Shown: piece by piece, positions 33,262-41,655 of the stretch | How positions within the stretch are numbered: position 1 is the first letter of the stretch | Layout: each line of letters opens with the position of its first letter | Source: Rhodoligotrophos appendicifer | GTDB taxonomy: Bacteria; Pseudomonadota; Alphaproteobacteria; Rhizobiales; Im1 | Assembly: GCF_007474605.1 (NCBI RefSeq) | Contig: NZ_VHKL01000006.1 | Coordinates: forward strand, 1-64,000 | Reading direction: 5' to 3' | Length of the DNA: 64,000 bases | Notes under the pieces: generated by a model | The model's input: the letters and a program-made list of their open reading frames with translations, nothing else | What the model was told of the DNA's origin: nothing | The model's database searches: none | Program-made: the position numbers and the translations under genes

Positions 33262-35181
33262 ATGGCTGTTACACCGCTTCTTGATACGGTTGCTTGTCCG
33301 GAAGATCTGCGCAAGATCGACAAGCGTGACCTTCGCCAATTGGCTGATGAGTTGCGTGCGGAGACGATCGACGCGGCATCGACGACGGGCGGCCATTTTG
33401 GGGCCGGTCTGGGCGTTATTGAGCTCACGGTAGCCCTCCATTATGTCTTCAATACGCCGGAAGACCGTCTCATTTGGGACGTCAGCCATCAGACATATCC
33501 GCACAAGATTCTGACCCAGCGGCGTGAGAAGATCCGCAGCATCCGTCAGAAGGATGGGTTGCACGGATTCACCAAGCGGGCCGAGAGCGAATATGATCCT
33601 TTCGGGACCGCCCATAGCTCGACCTCGATTTCCGCGGGGCTTGGCATGGCCGTGGCCCGTGACTTGGCCGAGAAGGACAATCATGTCGTCGCGGTGATCG
33701 GCGATGGCGCCATGAGTGCCGGCATGGCCTATGAGGCCATGAACAATGCCGGCGCGCTGGACTCGCGCCTTGTTGTCATCTTGAACGACAATGGCATGTC
33801 GATTGCGCCGGCCGTAGGAGCGTTGACGAATTACCTCTCCTGGCTGATTTCCTCCCGGCCCTTCCTGTCCTTGCGGGATATCGGCAAGCAACTGGCCCGC
33901 CGCTTTCCCAAGAGCTTCCAGACGGCGGCGGCGCGCGCGGATGAATATGCCCGCGGCATGGTGTTTGGCGGCACGCTCTTCGAGGAGCTGGGCTTCTATT
34001 ATGTCGGCCCTGTCGACGGCCATGACATTGATACCCTGGTTCCGATCCTGCAGAATGTGCGCGAGGCGGACACTCTGGGCCCCATCCTGCTGCATGTGGT
34101 CACCGAGAAGGGCAAGGGTCATCCTTTCCCGAAGCCGCATTCCGAAAAATATCATGCAGTCGGCAAGTTCGATCCCGTCACCTTCGAGCTGAAGAAGGTC
34201 GCCTCGAATCACCCGACCTATACCCAGGTCTTTGCGGATGCCCTGGTCAAGGAGGCCGAGAAGGACGAGCGCATCGTCGCCATCACGGCCGCCATGCCGG
34301 CCGGCACCGGCCTCGACAAATTCGCCGAGCGCTTCCCGAGACGCTGTTTCGACGTCGGCATTGCCGAGCAGCATGCGGTGACCTTCGCCGGCGGGCTCGC
34401 CAGCGAAGGAATGAAGCCCTTCACGGCGATTTATTCGACCTTTCTGCAACGCGCCTTCGACCAAGTGGTCCATGACATCGCCCTGCAGCATTTGCCGGTG
34501 CGCTTTGCCATCGACCGCGCCGGCCTGGTGGGCCAGGACGGCCCGACCCATGCTGGCAGCTACGACGTGGCCTATCTGGCATGCCTGCCCGACTTCGTGG
34601 TCATGGCCGCGGCTGATGAGGCCGACCTGGTCCACATGGTGGCAACGGCCGCCGAGATCGACGATCGCCCGAGTGCATTCCGCTATCCCCGCGGCGAGGG
34701 TATCGGCATCGACATCCCTGAGCATGGCGTTCCGCTGGCGATCGGCAAGGGTCGGATTCTCGAGGAGGGGACGAAGGTTGCCCTGCTCTCCTTTGGGGGC
34801 CGTCTGGCAGAGTGCCGCAAGGCCGCTGCTGAACTGAAGGCGCTAGGCCTGTCGACCACGGTTGCGGATGCGCGATTTGCGAAGCCTTTGGACACCGACC
34901 TGATCAGGCGGCTCGTGTTGAACCACGAAGTCTTGATCACCATTGAGGAAGGCTCCATCGGCGGCTTTGGGTCTCACGTCCTCCAATATCTCGCAATGAA
35001 CAATTTGCTGGATCGCGGCGCCCGGATTCGCCCTATGTGCCTGCCCGACCGCTTCATCCTCCATGGCTCTCCGACCGAGCAGTATGATGACGCGGGTCTC
35101 GAGGCTCGCCATATCGTGGCCGAGGTGTTTAAGGCGATCGATCAGGAGCATCGCGTATTCGAGCTTAAGGCCAAGGCCTGA
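33262..35181 (+). CDS. dxs: 1-deoxy-D-xylulose-5-phosphate synthase
   Basis: This 639-residue enzyme joins pyruvate and glyceraldehyde 3-phosphate to make DXP, the first step of the MEP pathway to isoprenoids. Length is normal. Thiamine diphosphate binding is shown by [18 protein letters not shown] from residue 147. HIGHLIGHT motifs include [16 protein letters not shown] near 75, the pyrimidine-domain [17 protein letters not shown] near 365 and [18 protein letters not shown] near 420. ATG 33262 has GAGGCGAA directly upstream. It lies between hpnC and hpnD with only 16 nt to the hpnD start, so it is expressed with the hopanoid genes, presumably to raise precursor supply. Whether a second dxs exists elsewhere cannot be seen. 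Confidence 0.95.
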   Translation: MAVTPLLDTVACPEDLRKIDKRDLRQLADELRAETIDAASTTGGHFGAGLGVIELTVALHYVFNTPEDRLIWDVSHQTYPHKILTQRREKIRSIRQKDGLHGFTKRAESEYDPFGTAHSSTSISAGLGMAVARDLAEKDNHVVAVIGDGAMSAGMAYEAMNNAGALDSRLVVILNDNGMSIAPAVGALTNYLSWLISSRPFLSLRDIGKQLARRFPKSFQTAAARADEYARGMVFGGTLFEELGFYYVGPVDGHDIDTLVPILQNVREADTLGPILLHVVTEKGKGHPFPKPHSEKYHAVGKFDPVTFELKKVASNHPTYTQVFADALVKEAEKDERIVAITAAMPAGTGLDKFAERFPRRCFDVGIAEQHAVTFAGGLASEGMKPFTAIYSTFLQRAFDQVVHDIALQHLPVRFAIDRAGLVGQDGPTHAGSYDVAYLACLPDFVVMAAADEADLVHMVATAAEIDDRPSAFRYPRGEGIGIDIPEHGVPLAIGKGRILEEGTKVALLSFGGRLAECRKAAAELKALGLSTTVADARFAKPLDTDLIRRLVLNHEVLITIEEGSIGGFGSHVLQYLAMNNLLDRGARIRPMCLPDRFILHGSPTEQYDDAGLEARHIVAEVFKAIDQEHRVFELKAKA

Positions 35182-35197
35182 CGGTCCTGAATTTGTG

Positions 35198-36091
35198 ATG
35201 GTAGCCGCGGGCCCAACTTCGATAGACATCGCCGAACCGGACATCGTCAATCGTGCGGAGGTCGAGGCGGTCGTGCGCAACGCCTCCTCCTCGTTCTTTT
35301 GGGCGATGCGGATTCTGCCGCGGCAGAAGCGCGAAGCCATCTTTGCTGTCTATGCCTTCTGTCGCGATGTCGACGATATCGCCGACGAGGAGGCCCCGTT
35401 GATGGAGAAGCGGGCCGGTCTCAATCGTTGGCGGACGGAGATCGATGCCCTGTTCACCGGTCGCGCTTTGCATCACCCCCTGGCGCGCGCCCTTGCCGAC
35501 CCCATCCGCCTCTATGATCTGCAACGTGTCGATTTTGATGCCGTGATCGACGGCATGGAAATGGATGCCGGCGCCCCGATCTTCGCTCCTCCCCAGGCCG
35601 AGCTTGATCTGTATTGCGACAGGGTTGCTTGTGCTGTGGGAAGGCTCTGCGTGCATATCTTCGGAGAGCCGAACGCGCGCGGCCGCAAGGTGGCCGATGC
35701 CCTGGGCCGGGCGCTGCAGCTCACGAACATCCTGCGCGACGTCCAGGAGGATGCCGACCGGGGCAGGCTCTATCTGCCGAAGGAACTTCTCGACCATCAT
35801 GGCATTGCTGTCCATTCAGCCCCGGCGATCACCGGTCATCCCGCCTATCCTGCGCTGTGGCGGGACCTCGCGCTCCAGGCGGACCATGCTTTTGCACGAG
35901 CCAAGCAGGCCCTGGCTGACTGCAACTACCGTAAGATGCGACCGGCACGCATCATGATGGAGGTTTATCGTCGCGATTTTGATCGCATGCGAGCCCTCTC
36001 CGATGCCGACCTCGTCGATCCTGCGATTTCCAAGCGTCTGGTGAGCAAGGGTGAAAAGCTTCTGATCGCCTTGCGATATGCGGTGCTGTAG
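35198..36091 (+). CDS. hpnD: Presqualene diphosphate synthase
   Basis: HpnD condenses two farnesyl diphosphates to presqualene diphosphate. The 297-residue protein has both magnesium-binding motifs of the squalene/phytoene synthase family: D57-VDDIAD63 and N177-ILRD181-VQED. VRNASSSFFWAMRILPRQKREAIFAVYAFCR is the usual N-terminal helix pair. I use ATG 35198, just after dxs; the frame is open upstream inside dxs, but that part is the shadow of dxs. Its product goes to HpnC and then HpnE. It is one of a chain of closely spaced plus-strand genes with hpnE starting 50 nt downstream. Confidence 0.92.
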   Translation: MVAAGPTSIDIAEPDIVNRAEVEAVVRNASSSFFWAMRILPRQKREAIFAVYAFCRDVDDIADEEAPLMEKRAGLNRWRTEIDALFTGRALHHPLARALADPIRLYDLQRVDFDAVIDGMEMDAGAPIFAPPQAELDLYCDRVACAVGRLCVHIFGEPNARGRKVADALGRALQLTNILRDVQEDADRGRLYLPKELLDHHGIAVHSAPAITGHPAYPALWRDLALQADHAFARAKQALADCNYRKMRPARIMMEVYRRDFDRMRALSDADLVDPAISKRLVSKGEKLLIALRYAVL

Positions 36092-36141
36092 AAGCACTTC
36101 GTCTGAACCTTCGCACCTGAGCCTGTCCTGAGAATTGTCGA

Positions 36142-37485
36142 ATGCCCCTCGTCCACATCATTGGCGCCGGCTTGGCCGGCCTATCTGCTGGGGTCGAGCT
36201 TGCCAAAGCAGGACACCAGGTTCAGCTCTGGGAACAGGCCGTGCGTGCCGGAGGTCGGTGCCGCTCGTTTCATGATGCCGCTCTCGACTGCGTCATCGAC
36301 AATGGCAATCACATGCTCCTATCGGGCAACCGCTCGGCCATGGCCTATCTGCAGACCATCGGCGCCGAGGACCGGTTGATCGGCCCCGATGCGGCGCGGT
36401 TTCCGTTTCTCGACGTCCGCAATGGCAACCGCTGGACCATCGCGCCCAACAGCGGCAAGCTGCCTTGGTGGATGTTCAGCCGCCATCGCCGGGCTCCCGG
36501 CACCAGCGCCTTTGACTATCTTGCCGGATTGCGGCTTCTGAACGCGGATGCGACGTCGACCGTCAGCGAGGTGCTCAAAGTCGACGCAGCCGTCATGGAA
36601 CTCTATTGGGAGCCCTTGGTCGTCGCCGTCCTCAACGCGCCACCGGACACTGCCGCCGCAATTTTGCTCAAGCCGGTCTTGTTGGAGATTTTCGCGCAGG
36701 GGGCTGCGGCGAGCCGGCCGCGCATCGCCCGCCACGGCTTGTCGGACACCTTCATCGATCCTGCATTGGAATACATCACCGACCGCGGTGGGAACATCCG
36801 CCACGGATCCCGCCTCCTGTCCTTGGATCGCGACGGAGACCGTGTCACCGGCCTTACTTTCGCGCGTGAGACGGTCGCGTTGAACCCTGGAGATCAGGTG
36901 GTTCTGAGCGTGCCTCCCACCGTTGCCAGTGATCTTCTGCCCGGTCTCACCGTCCCCGACGCCTTTGCTCCCATCGTCAATGCGCATTTCCGCCTGGACC
37001 ATCCGATCATGATACAGGATGACATGCCGGTGATTGGAATTGTCGGCGGCACCGCGCAGTGGATCTTTTTGCGTGATGACGTGGCATCCGTTACTGTCAG
37101 TGCCGCCGAGGCTCTGGCCGACAGCCCGGCGGAGACTGTGGCGGAAGCGGTGTGGCGAGACGTCGCTATGGCTCTTTCCATGGCCTCCGCTCCGCTGCCA
37201 CGTTGGCGTATCATTAAGGAGCGACGGGCGACCTTCGCTCAAACACCGGCTCAGATTGCCAGGCGTCCGGGTTCACGGACGGCCTATGCCAACTTGGTTT
37301 TGGCGGGTGACTGGACCGCGACCGGATTGCCGGCGACCATCGAGGGGGCGATCAGATCGGGCGCCACCGCGGCCGCAAACGTGTTATCAACAAACTTAGG
37401 TCAGCTTGACAAATTCGCGGCAACGATCAAGTCAAACAGTAGCCACACTGACGAACTTGCATCCCGGGTTGAAGGACGACGATGA
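36142..37485 (+). CDS. hpnE: Hydroxysqualene dehydroxylase
   Basis: HpnE is the flavoprotein that reduces hydroxysqualene to squalene. The 447-residue protein begins with an FAD-binding Rossmann motif, IIGAGLAGLSAGVELAKAG (residues 6-24), followed by a phytoene-desaturase-like GGRCRSF segment near 42. A C-terminal LVLAGDWTATGLPATIEGAIRSGATAA is the second FAD contact typical of the amine oxidase/desaturase group. The stop codon overlaps the shc start (ATGA at 37,482-37,485), so the two are translationally coupled. Its place between hpnD and shc supports the specific assignment over general desaturases. Confidence 0.92.
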   Translation: MPLVHIIGAGLAGLSAGVELAKAGHQVQLWEQAVRAGGRCRSFHDAALDCVIDNGNHMLLSGNRSAMAYLQTIGAEDRLIGPDAARFPFLDVRNGNRWTIAPNSGKLPWWMFSRHRRAPGTSAFDYLAGLRLLNADATSTVSEVLKVDAAVMELYWEPLVVAVLNAPPDTAAAILLKPVLLEIFAQGAAASRPRIARHGLSDTFIDPALEYITDRGGNIRHGSRLLSLDRDGDRVTGLTFARETVALNPGDQVVLSVPPTVASDLLPGLTVPDAFAPIVNAHFRLDHPIMIQDDMPVIGIVGGTAQWIFLRDDVASVTVSAAEALADSPAETVAEAVWRDVAMALSMASAPLPRWRIIKERRATFAQTPAQIARRPGSRTAYANLVLAGDWTATGLPATIEGAIRSGATAAANVLSTNLGQLDKFAATIKSNSSHTDELASRVEGRR

Positions 37486-39485
37486 CGATTGCAATATCGG
37501 AGCGCAGTTTCCATGCCGAGACGCGGGGCGTTCCCGGTTACTCGGATGTGGATTTCTACGATCGTCTTGACGCTACGATTGCCGATGCTGCCTCGGCCCT
37601 CTCCGCACTCCAGCAGCGTGACGGACATATTCTCTTTGAGCTGGAAGCTGACGCAACCATCCCGTCGGAATATATCTTCTTCAACCACTTCATGGATGAA
37701 CTCGATCCCGCGCTCGAAGCGGAGCTGGGTGAATATCTGCGTCTCATCCAGTCTGACAAGCATGACGGCTGGTCGCTCTACTATGATGGCGACTTCAATA
37801 TCTCCGCCTCCGTGAAGGCCTATTTCGCCCTCAAGCTCATCGGCGAGGACGCTGATGCCCCTCACATGGTGCGGGCTCGCAACGCGATTTTGGCACATGG
37901 CGGCGCGGAGACCGCGAATGTCTTCACGCGCTATACCCTGACCTTGTTTGGGCAGGTACCGTGGCATGCGATCCCCGCCATGCCGATCGAGCTCATGCTG
38001 ATGCCGCGATGGTTTCCGGTGAACATCTGGAAATTTGCCTACTGGTCGCGCACCGTGATCGCGCCCTTGCTGCTCCTGGCGGCAATGCGGCCTCGAGCGT
38101 CCAATCCGACCGGCGGGTCCTGCCGTGAGATCTTCAAGAACGATCCTGCGACCATCACCCAGTGGCAGACCAATCCGACGGGCAAGCTGTGGGGCGAATT
38201 CTTCCTTAAGCTCGACAGGTTGCTCCATCCCGCCGAACGCCACATCTTCCCAAGGCTCTTCACGCGCAAGCGCGCCATTAAGGCGGCTGTCGACTTTATC
38301 GTCCCCCGCCTGAACGGCGAGGACGGCCTTGGCGCGATCTTTCCGGCCATGGCCTATTCCGGCATGGCCTTCAAGGCTTTGGGCTATCCTAAGGATCATC
38401 CTTATCAGGTCATGGTTCGCCAATCCGTCGACAAGCTCGTCGTCGATCATCGCGAAACCCGCAACGACCGTCCTCGCTATGTGCAACCCTGCGTCTCTCC
38501 GATCTGGGACACGGCACTTGCCGGTCACGCCCTGCGCGAGGCAGCGACCGAGGACAGCGGAAAGCGCATTGATCATGCATGTGAGTGGCTTGTCGGCAGA
38601 CAGATCAACGATGTGAAGGGTGACTGGGCCATCAATGCTCCTGATCTGGAGCCCGGTGGTTGGGCCTTTCAGTATCGCAATGATTATTACCCCGATGTCG
38701 ACGACACGGCGGTGGTCGGTATGCTGCTGCACCGCATTGACGCCGAGGCCCACAAGCCGGCGATCGACCGCGCCCTCGTCTGGATCGAGGGCATGCAAAG
38801 CAAGAACGGGGGATGGGGCGCCTTCGACATCGACAACAATGCCGATTTCCTCAACTCGATTCCATTCGCCGATCACGGGGCCTTGCTTGATCCGCCAACG
38901 GCCGACGTGACCGCCCGCTGCTTGGGTTTCCTAGCCCAGGCGGGATATGCCAGTGACCATCCCATCGTCGCTCGCGGCATCAAGTTCCTCAAGGACGAGC
39001 AAGAAGAAGACGGCTCGTGGTTTGGACGCTGGGGCACGAATTACATCTACGGAACCTGGTCCGTCCTCTGCGCGCTGAATGCCGTGGGGGAGGACATGCA
39101 GGCACCCTATGTTCGCAAGGCGGTTGACTGGCTGCTCGCGTGTCAGCGCGAAGATGGAGGTTGGGGAGAGGACGGCGCCAGCTATTGGAAAGAGCGCAGA
39201 TTCGAAACCAAGGAATCCACGGCCTCACAGACGGCATGGGCGCTGCTCGGTCTGATGGCGGCCGGCGAAGTCGACCATCCATCGGTGGAGCGCGGCGTGA
39301 AGCACATTCTTGCCACCCCCCGTGACGGCGCCAACTGGAAGGAACCCTGGTATACGGCCGTAGGCTTCCCCCGGGTCTTTTATCTCCGGTATCACGGCTA
39401 CAGTTCCTATTTCCCCATCTGGGCCCTGTCCCGCTTCCGCAATTTGAAGCGGGGGAATTCGAAACAGGTGGTCTGGGGACTGTGA
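37482..39485 (+). CDS. shc: Squalene-hopene cyclase
   Basis: Shc folds squalene into hopene or hopanol on the inner membrane. The 667-residue protein has the catalytic motif D405-V-D407-D408-T-A, whose middle Asp is the proton donor in known cyclases. It also shows several QW repeats, for example GGWGAFDIDNN near 445, EDGSWFGRWGTNYIYGTW near 510 and GGWGEDGASY near 560. The C-terminal WYTAVGFPRVFYLRYHGYSSYFP is typical. ATG 37482 overlaps the hpnE stop. The length and all motifs are intact. A gap of 135 nt follows before hpnG. Confidence 0.95.
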   Translation: MTIAISERSFHAETRGVPGYSDVDFYDRLDATIADAASALSALQQRDGHILFELEADATIPSEYIFFNHFMDELDPALEAELGEYLRLIQSDKHDGWSLYYDGDFNISASVKAYFALKLIGEDADAPHMVRARNAILAHGGAETANVFTRYTLTLFGQVPWHAIPAMPIELMLMPRWFPVNIWKFAYWSRTVIAPLLLLAAMRPRASNPTGGSCREIFKNDPATITQWQTNPTGKLWGEFFLKLDRLLHPAERHIFPRLFTRKRAIKAAVDFIVPRLNGEDGLGAIFPAMAYSGMAFKALGYPKDHPYQVMVRQSVDKLVVDHRETRNDRPRYVQPCVSPIWDTALAGHALREAATEDSGKRIDHACEWLVGRQINDVKGDWAINAPDLEPGGWAFQYRNDYYPDVDDTAVVGMLLHRIDAEAHKPAIDRALVWIEGMQSKNGGWGAFDIDNNADFLNSIPFADHGALLDPPTADVTARCLGFLAQAGYASDHPIVARGIKFLKDEQEEDGSWFGRWGTNYIYGTWSVLCALNAVGEDMQAPYVRKAVDWLLACQREDGGWGEDGASYWKERRFETKESTASQTAWALLGLMAAGEVDHPSVERGVKHILATPRDGANWKEPWYTAVGFPRVFYLRYHGYSSYFPIWALSRFRNLKRGNSKQVVWGL

Positions 39486-39620
39486 GGCTGGGCCAGCTCA
39501 CATCCAGGCGCGGCAAAGCGATTCTGAGATCTCAATCATCGTTTCGATGGATCGATCGAGCATACCTCAGCGCTCGCATCGCAGGGGAAAGGGTCGTGGA
39601 GGCCGGCGAGGAGTAATCGC

Positions 39621-40298
39621 ATGGCGCTGCCCGCCTCCCCCGGCTTCATTACAGGCTTGGTCTTCGAGGCCGATATCCTGCGTGCAGCTGGCCATCTTCA
39701 TGTCGCCTGCCATGGGCCGGGCCAGGCCCGCGCTCAAGCCGCGGCCGAGGCACTGGTCGCGCGGAACTGTGATGGACTGGTCAGTTTCGGCGTGGCCGGC
39801 GCCCTCGCGCCCGGATGGCAGACGGCGCGAATCATCATCCCCGAAATACTTCTCGACGAGCAGCACCGTCACTATGTGTGCGACGGACCATGGCGCGTCC
39901 GGATGAGCGGTGCCGTCCCCGAAGGCGCACCTGTGGCAAGCCTGTTGAGCGTTCTCCAACCGGCATTGACGCCGGAGGAGAAGCAGAGGCTCCATCGCAA
40001 CACGGGTGCCGTTGCCATCGACATGGAATCTGCAGCGATAGCCACGGTCGCAGAGCGACACGGCCTGCCATTCATCGTCCTGCGGGTGATTCTCGACGAG
40101 ATGGACGCGGTCGTACCGCCTTCGGCCATGAAGGGCATGCGCTCCGATGGCACGATAGATGCGATGGCGACGGTCCGGGGGCTGTTGCGCCACCCCCGAG
40201 ACCTTCCGGCATTGCTCCGACTTGCGCGAGCGAACTCCCGCGCAGCCCGGTCACTAGCTCGCCTTGCTCATCTCGCGATTGGCGGTCGTGTTGACTAG
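39621..40298 (+). CDS. hpnG: Adenosylhopane nucleosidase/phosphorylase HpnG
   Basis: HpnG removes adenine from adenosylhopane, made by HpnH, to give the ribosyl-hopane precursor of bacteriohopanetetrol. The 225-residue protein has the nucleoside phosphorylase fold features: the [16 protein letters not shown] segment near 55 and the substrate-binding [34 protein letters not shown] stretch near 132-165, with the Met-Glu-Ser typical of the family. ATG 39621 follows GAGGAG 8 nt upstream. The 3' end overlaps the convergent hpnH gene by 45 nt, so both transcripts run into each other. A protein of about 220-250 residues is normal for HpnG. Confidence 0.88.
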   Translation: MALPASPGFITGLVFEADILRAAGHLHVACHGPGQARAQAAAEALVARNCDGLVSFGVAGALAPGWQTARIIIPEILLDEQHRHYVCDGPWRVRMSGAVPEGAPVASLLSVLQPALTPEEKQRLHRNTGAVAIDMESAAIATVAERHGLPFIVLRVILDEMDAVVPPSAMKGMRSDGTIDAMATVRGLLRHPRDLPALLRLARANSRAARSLARLAHLAIGGRVD

Positions 40299-41444
40299 GG
40301 TTACCTTCGGCCGCTTTGGCGGAGTTGGGTTCTCGTGGATCTCAGCCAACGCCTTCGTGACATGGGTCTCGAACACATATTCCGCCGGCCGCTGATTGGA
40401 GAGCGAGATCTCTGGTGCCATGTCTCCCTCGGTCTTGAAGCCTCCCAACCAGACTTTGAGGGCTTTCAGAGGATGGGCGACCGTATCGTTGACGGCGGTC
40501 GGCTCGAAGCCGCAATGCACCATGCAATTGGCGCATTTTTCGTACTTTCCGGTGCCGTAGCTGTCCCAGTCGGTGGTCTCCATCAGCTCCTTGAAGGAGC
40601 CGACATAGCCCTCTCCAATGAGGTAGCAGGGCTTCTGCCAGCCGAATACGTTGCGGGTTGGATTACCCCATGGCGTACAGGAGTAGTCCTGATTACCGGC
40701 GAGGAAGTCCAGATAGAGACTTGACTGGTTGAAGACCCACTTGCGGCTGCTCTCCTTGCCGCGCCGGAAGACGTCGCGAAACAGGTTCTTTGTTTCTTGC
40801 CGCTTCAGGAAGTGATCCTGTGCTGGAGCCCGCTCATAGGCATAGCCGGGAGAGACCGTGACGCCCTCCACACCCAGCCCCATGACGAAGTCGAAGAACT
40901 CCGCAGCCTTGTCAGCCCGAGCATTGTTGAACAGCGTACAGTTCACCGTCACGCGGAATCCGCGCTTCACGGCCTCTTTAATGGCCTCGACTGCTCGATC
41001 GAAAGTCCCGGGCTGCGCCACGGCATGGTCATGCTCTTCCTTCAGCCCGTCGAGATGGATCGACAGCGTCAGATAGGGGCTGGGCTTGAACAGATCGAGT
41101 TTCTTCTTGAGCAGCAGAGCGTTCGTGCAGAGATAGACGAACTTCTTGCGTGCCACGATCCCCTCGACGATCTGATCGATCTCCTTGTGGATCAGTGGCT
41201 CGCCCCCGGGGATGGAAACGATGGGCGCCCCGCATTCGTCGACGGCCTTGAGGCATTCCTCCACGGACAGACGCTTGTCGAGGATGGGTTTTGGATAATC
41301 GATCTTGCCGCAGCCCGGGCATGCGAGATTGCACTTGAACAAGGGCTCGAGCATCAGGACCAGCGGATATCGCTTGTTCCCCAGGATCTTCTGCTTGAGG
41401 ATATAGCCCCCAACGCGCGCTTGCTGGATAAACGGTACCGCCAC
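40254..41444 (-). CDS. hpnH: Adenosyl-hopene transferase, radical SAM (HpnH)
   Basis: HpnH is a radical SAM enzyme that adds the 5'-deoxyadenosyl group to diploptene, the first step in extending the hopanoid side chain. The 396-residue protein has the cluster motif C38-x3-C42-x2-C45 ([10 protein letters not shown]) and the [10 protein letters not shown] segment near 96. The C-terminal region with [29 protein letters not shown] and KVWLG is the accessory domain typical of HpnH. The start is GTG 41444 with GAAAGGGG just upstream. It runs against the rest of the hopanoid operon, and its 3' end overlaps that of hpnG. Confidence 0.93.
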   Translation of the reverse strand: MAVPFIQQARVGGYILKQKILGNKRYPLVLMLEPLFKCNLACPGCGKIDYPKPILDKRLSVEECLKAVDECGAPIVSIPGGEPLIHKEIDQIVEGIVARKKFVYLCTNALLLKKKLDLFKPSPYLTLSIHLDGLKEEHDHAVAQPGTFDRAVEAIKEAVKRGFRVTVNCTLFNNARADKAAEFFDFVMGLGVEGVTVSPGYAYERAPAQDHFLKRQETKNLFRDVFRRGKESSRKWVFNQSSLYLDFLAGNQDYSCTPWGNPTRNVFGWQKPCYLIGEGYVGSFKELMETTDWDSYGTGKYEKCANCMVHCGFEPTAVNDTVAHPLKALKVWLGGFKTEGDMAPEISLSNQRPAEYVFETHVTKALAEIHENPTPPKRPKVTLVNTTANREMSKAS

Positions 41445-41655
41445 AGCAGCCCCTTTCTCAATGTTCCCCGAGGGAACGGGTTGGAGACGTTATTGTGCAC
41501 GCGCACAAGTCCGCAGCGTCCCCGCATTAATCTCCAGCATTGAGGGAAAAGGACGAGCAGCGTCAAGTACTGGCGGGGTGCCATCGCGCCACATGCTTGC
41601 CATAGAATGAAATCTCGTCCTGATTGTGTCTTTGCAGTCGCAATGCGACGCCCTG

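Noticed and set aside
33223-34725. 500-codon open frame opposite dxs
   Set aside because: Shadow of dxs; no recognisable domain and no start signal.
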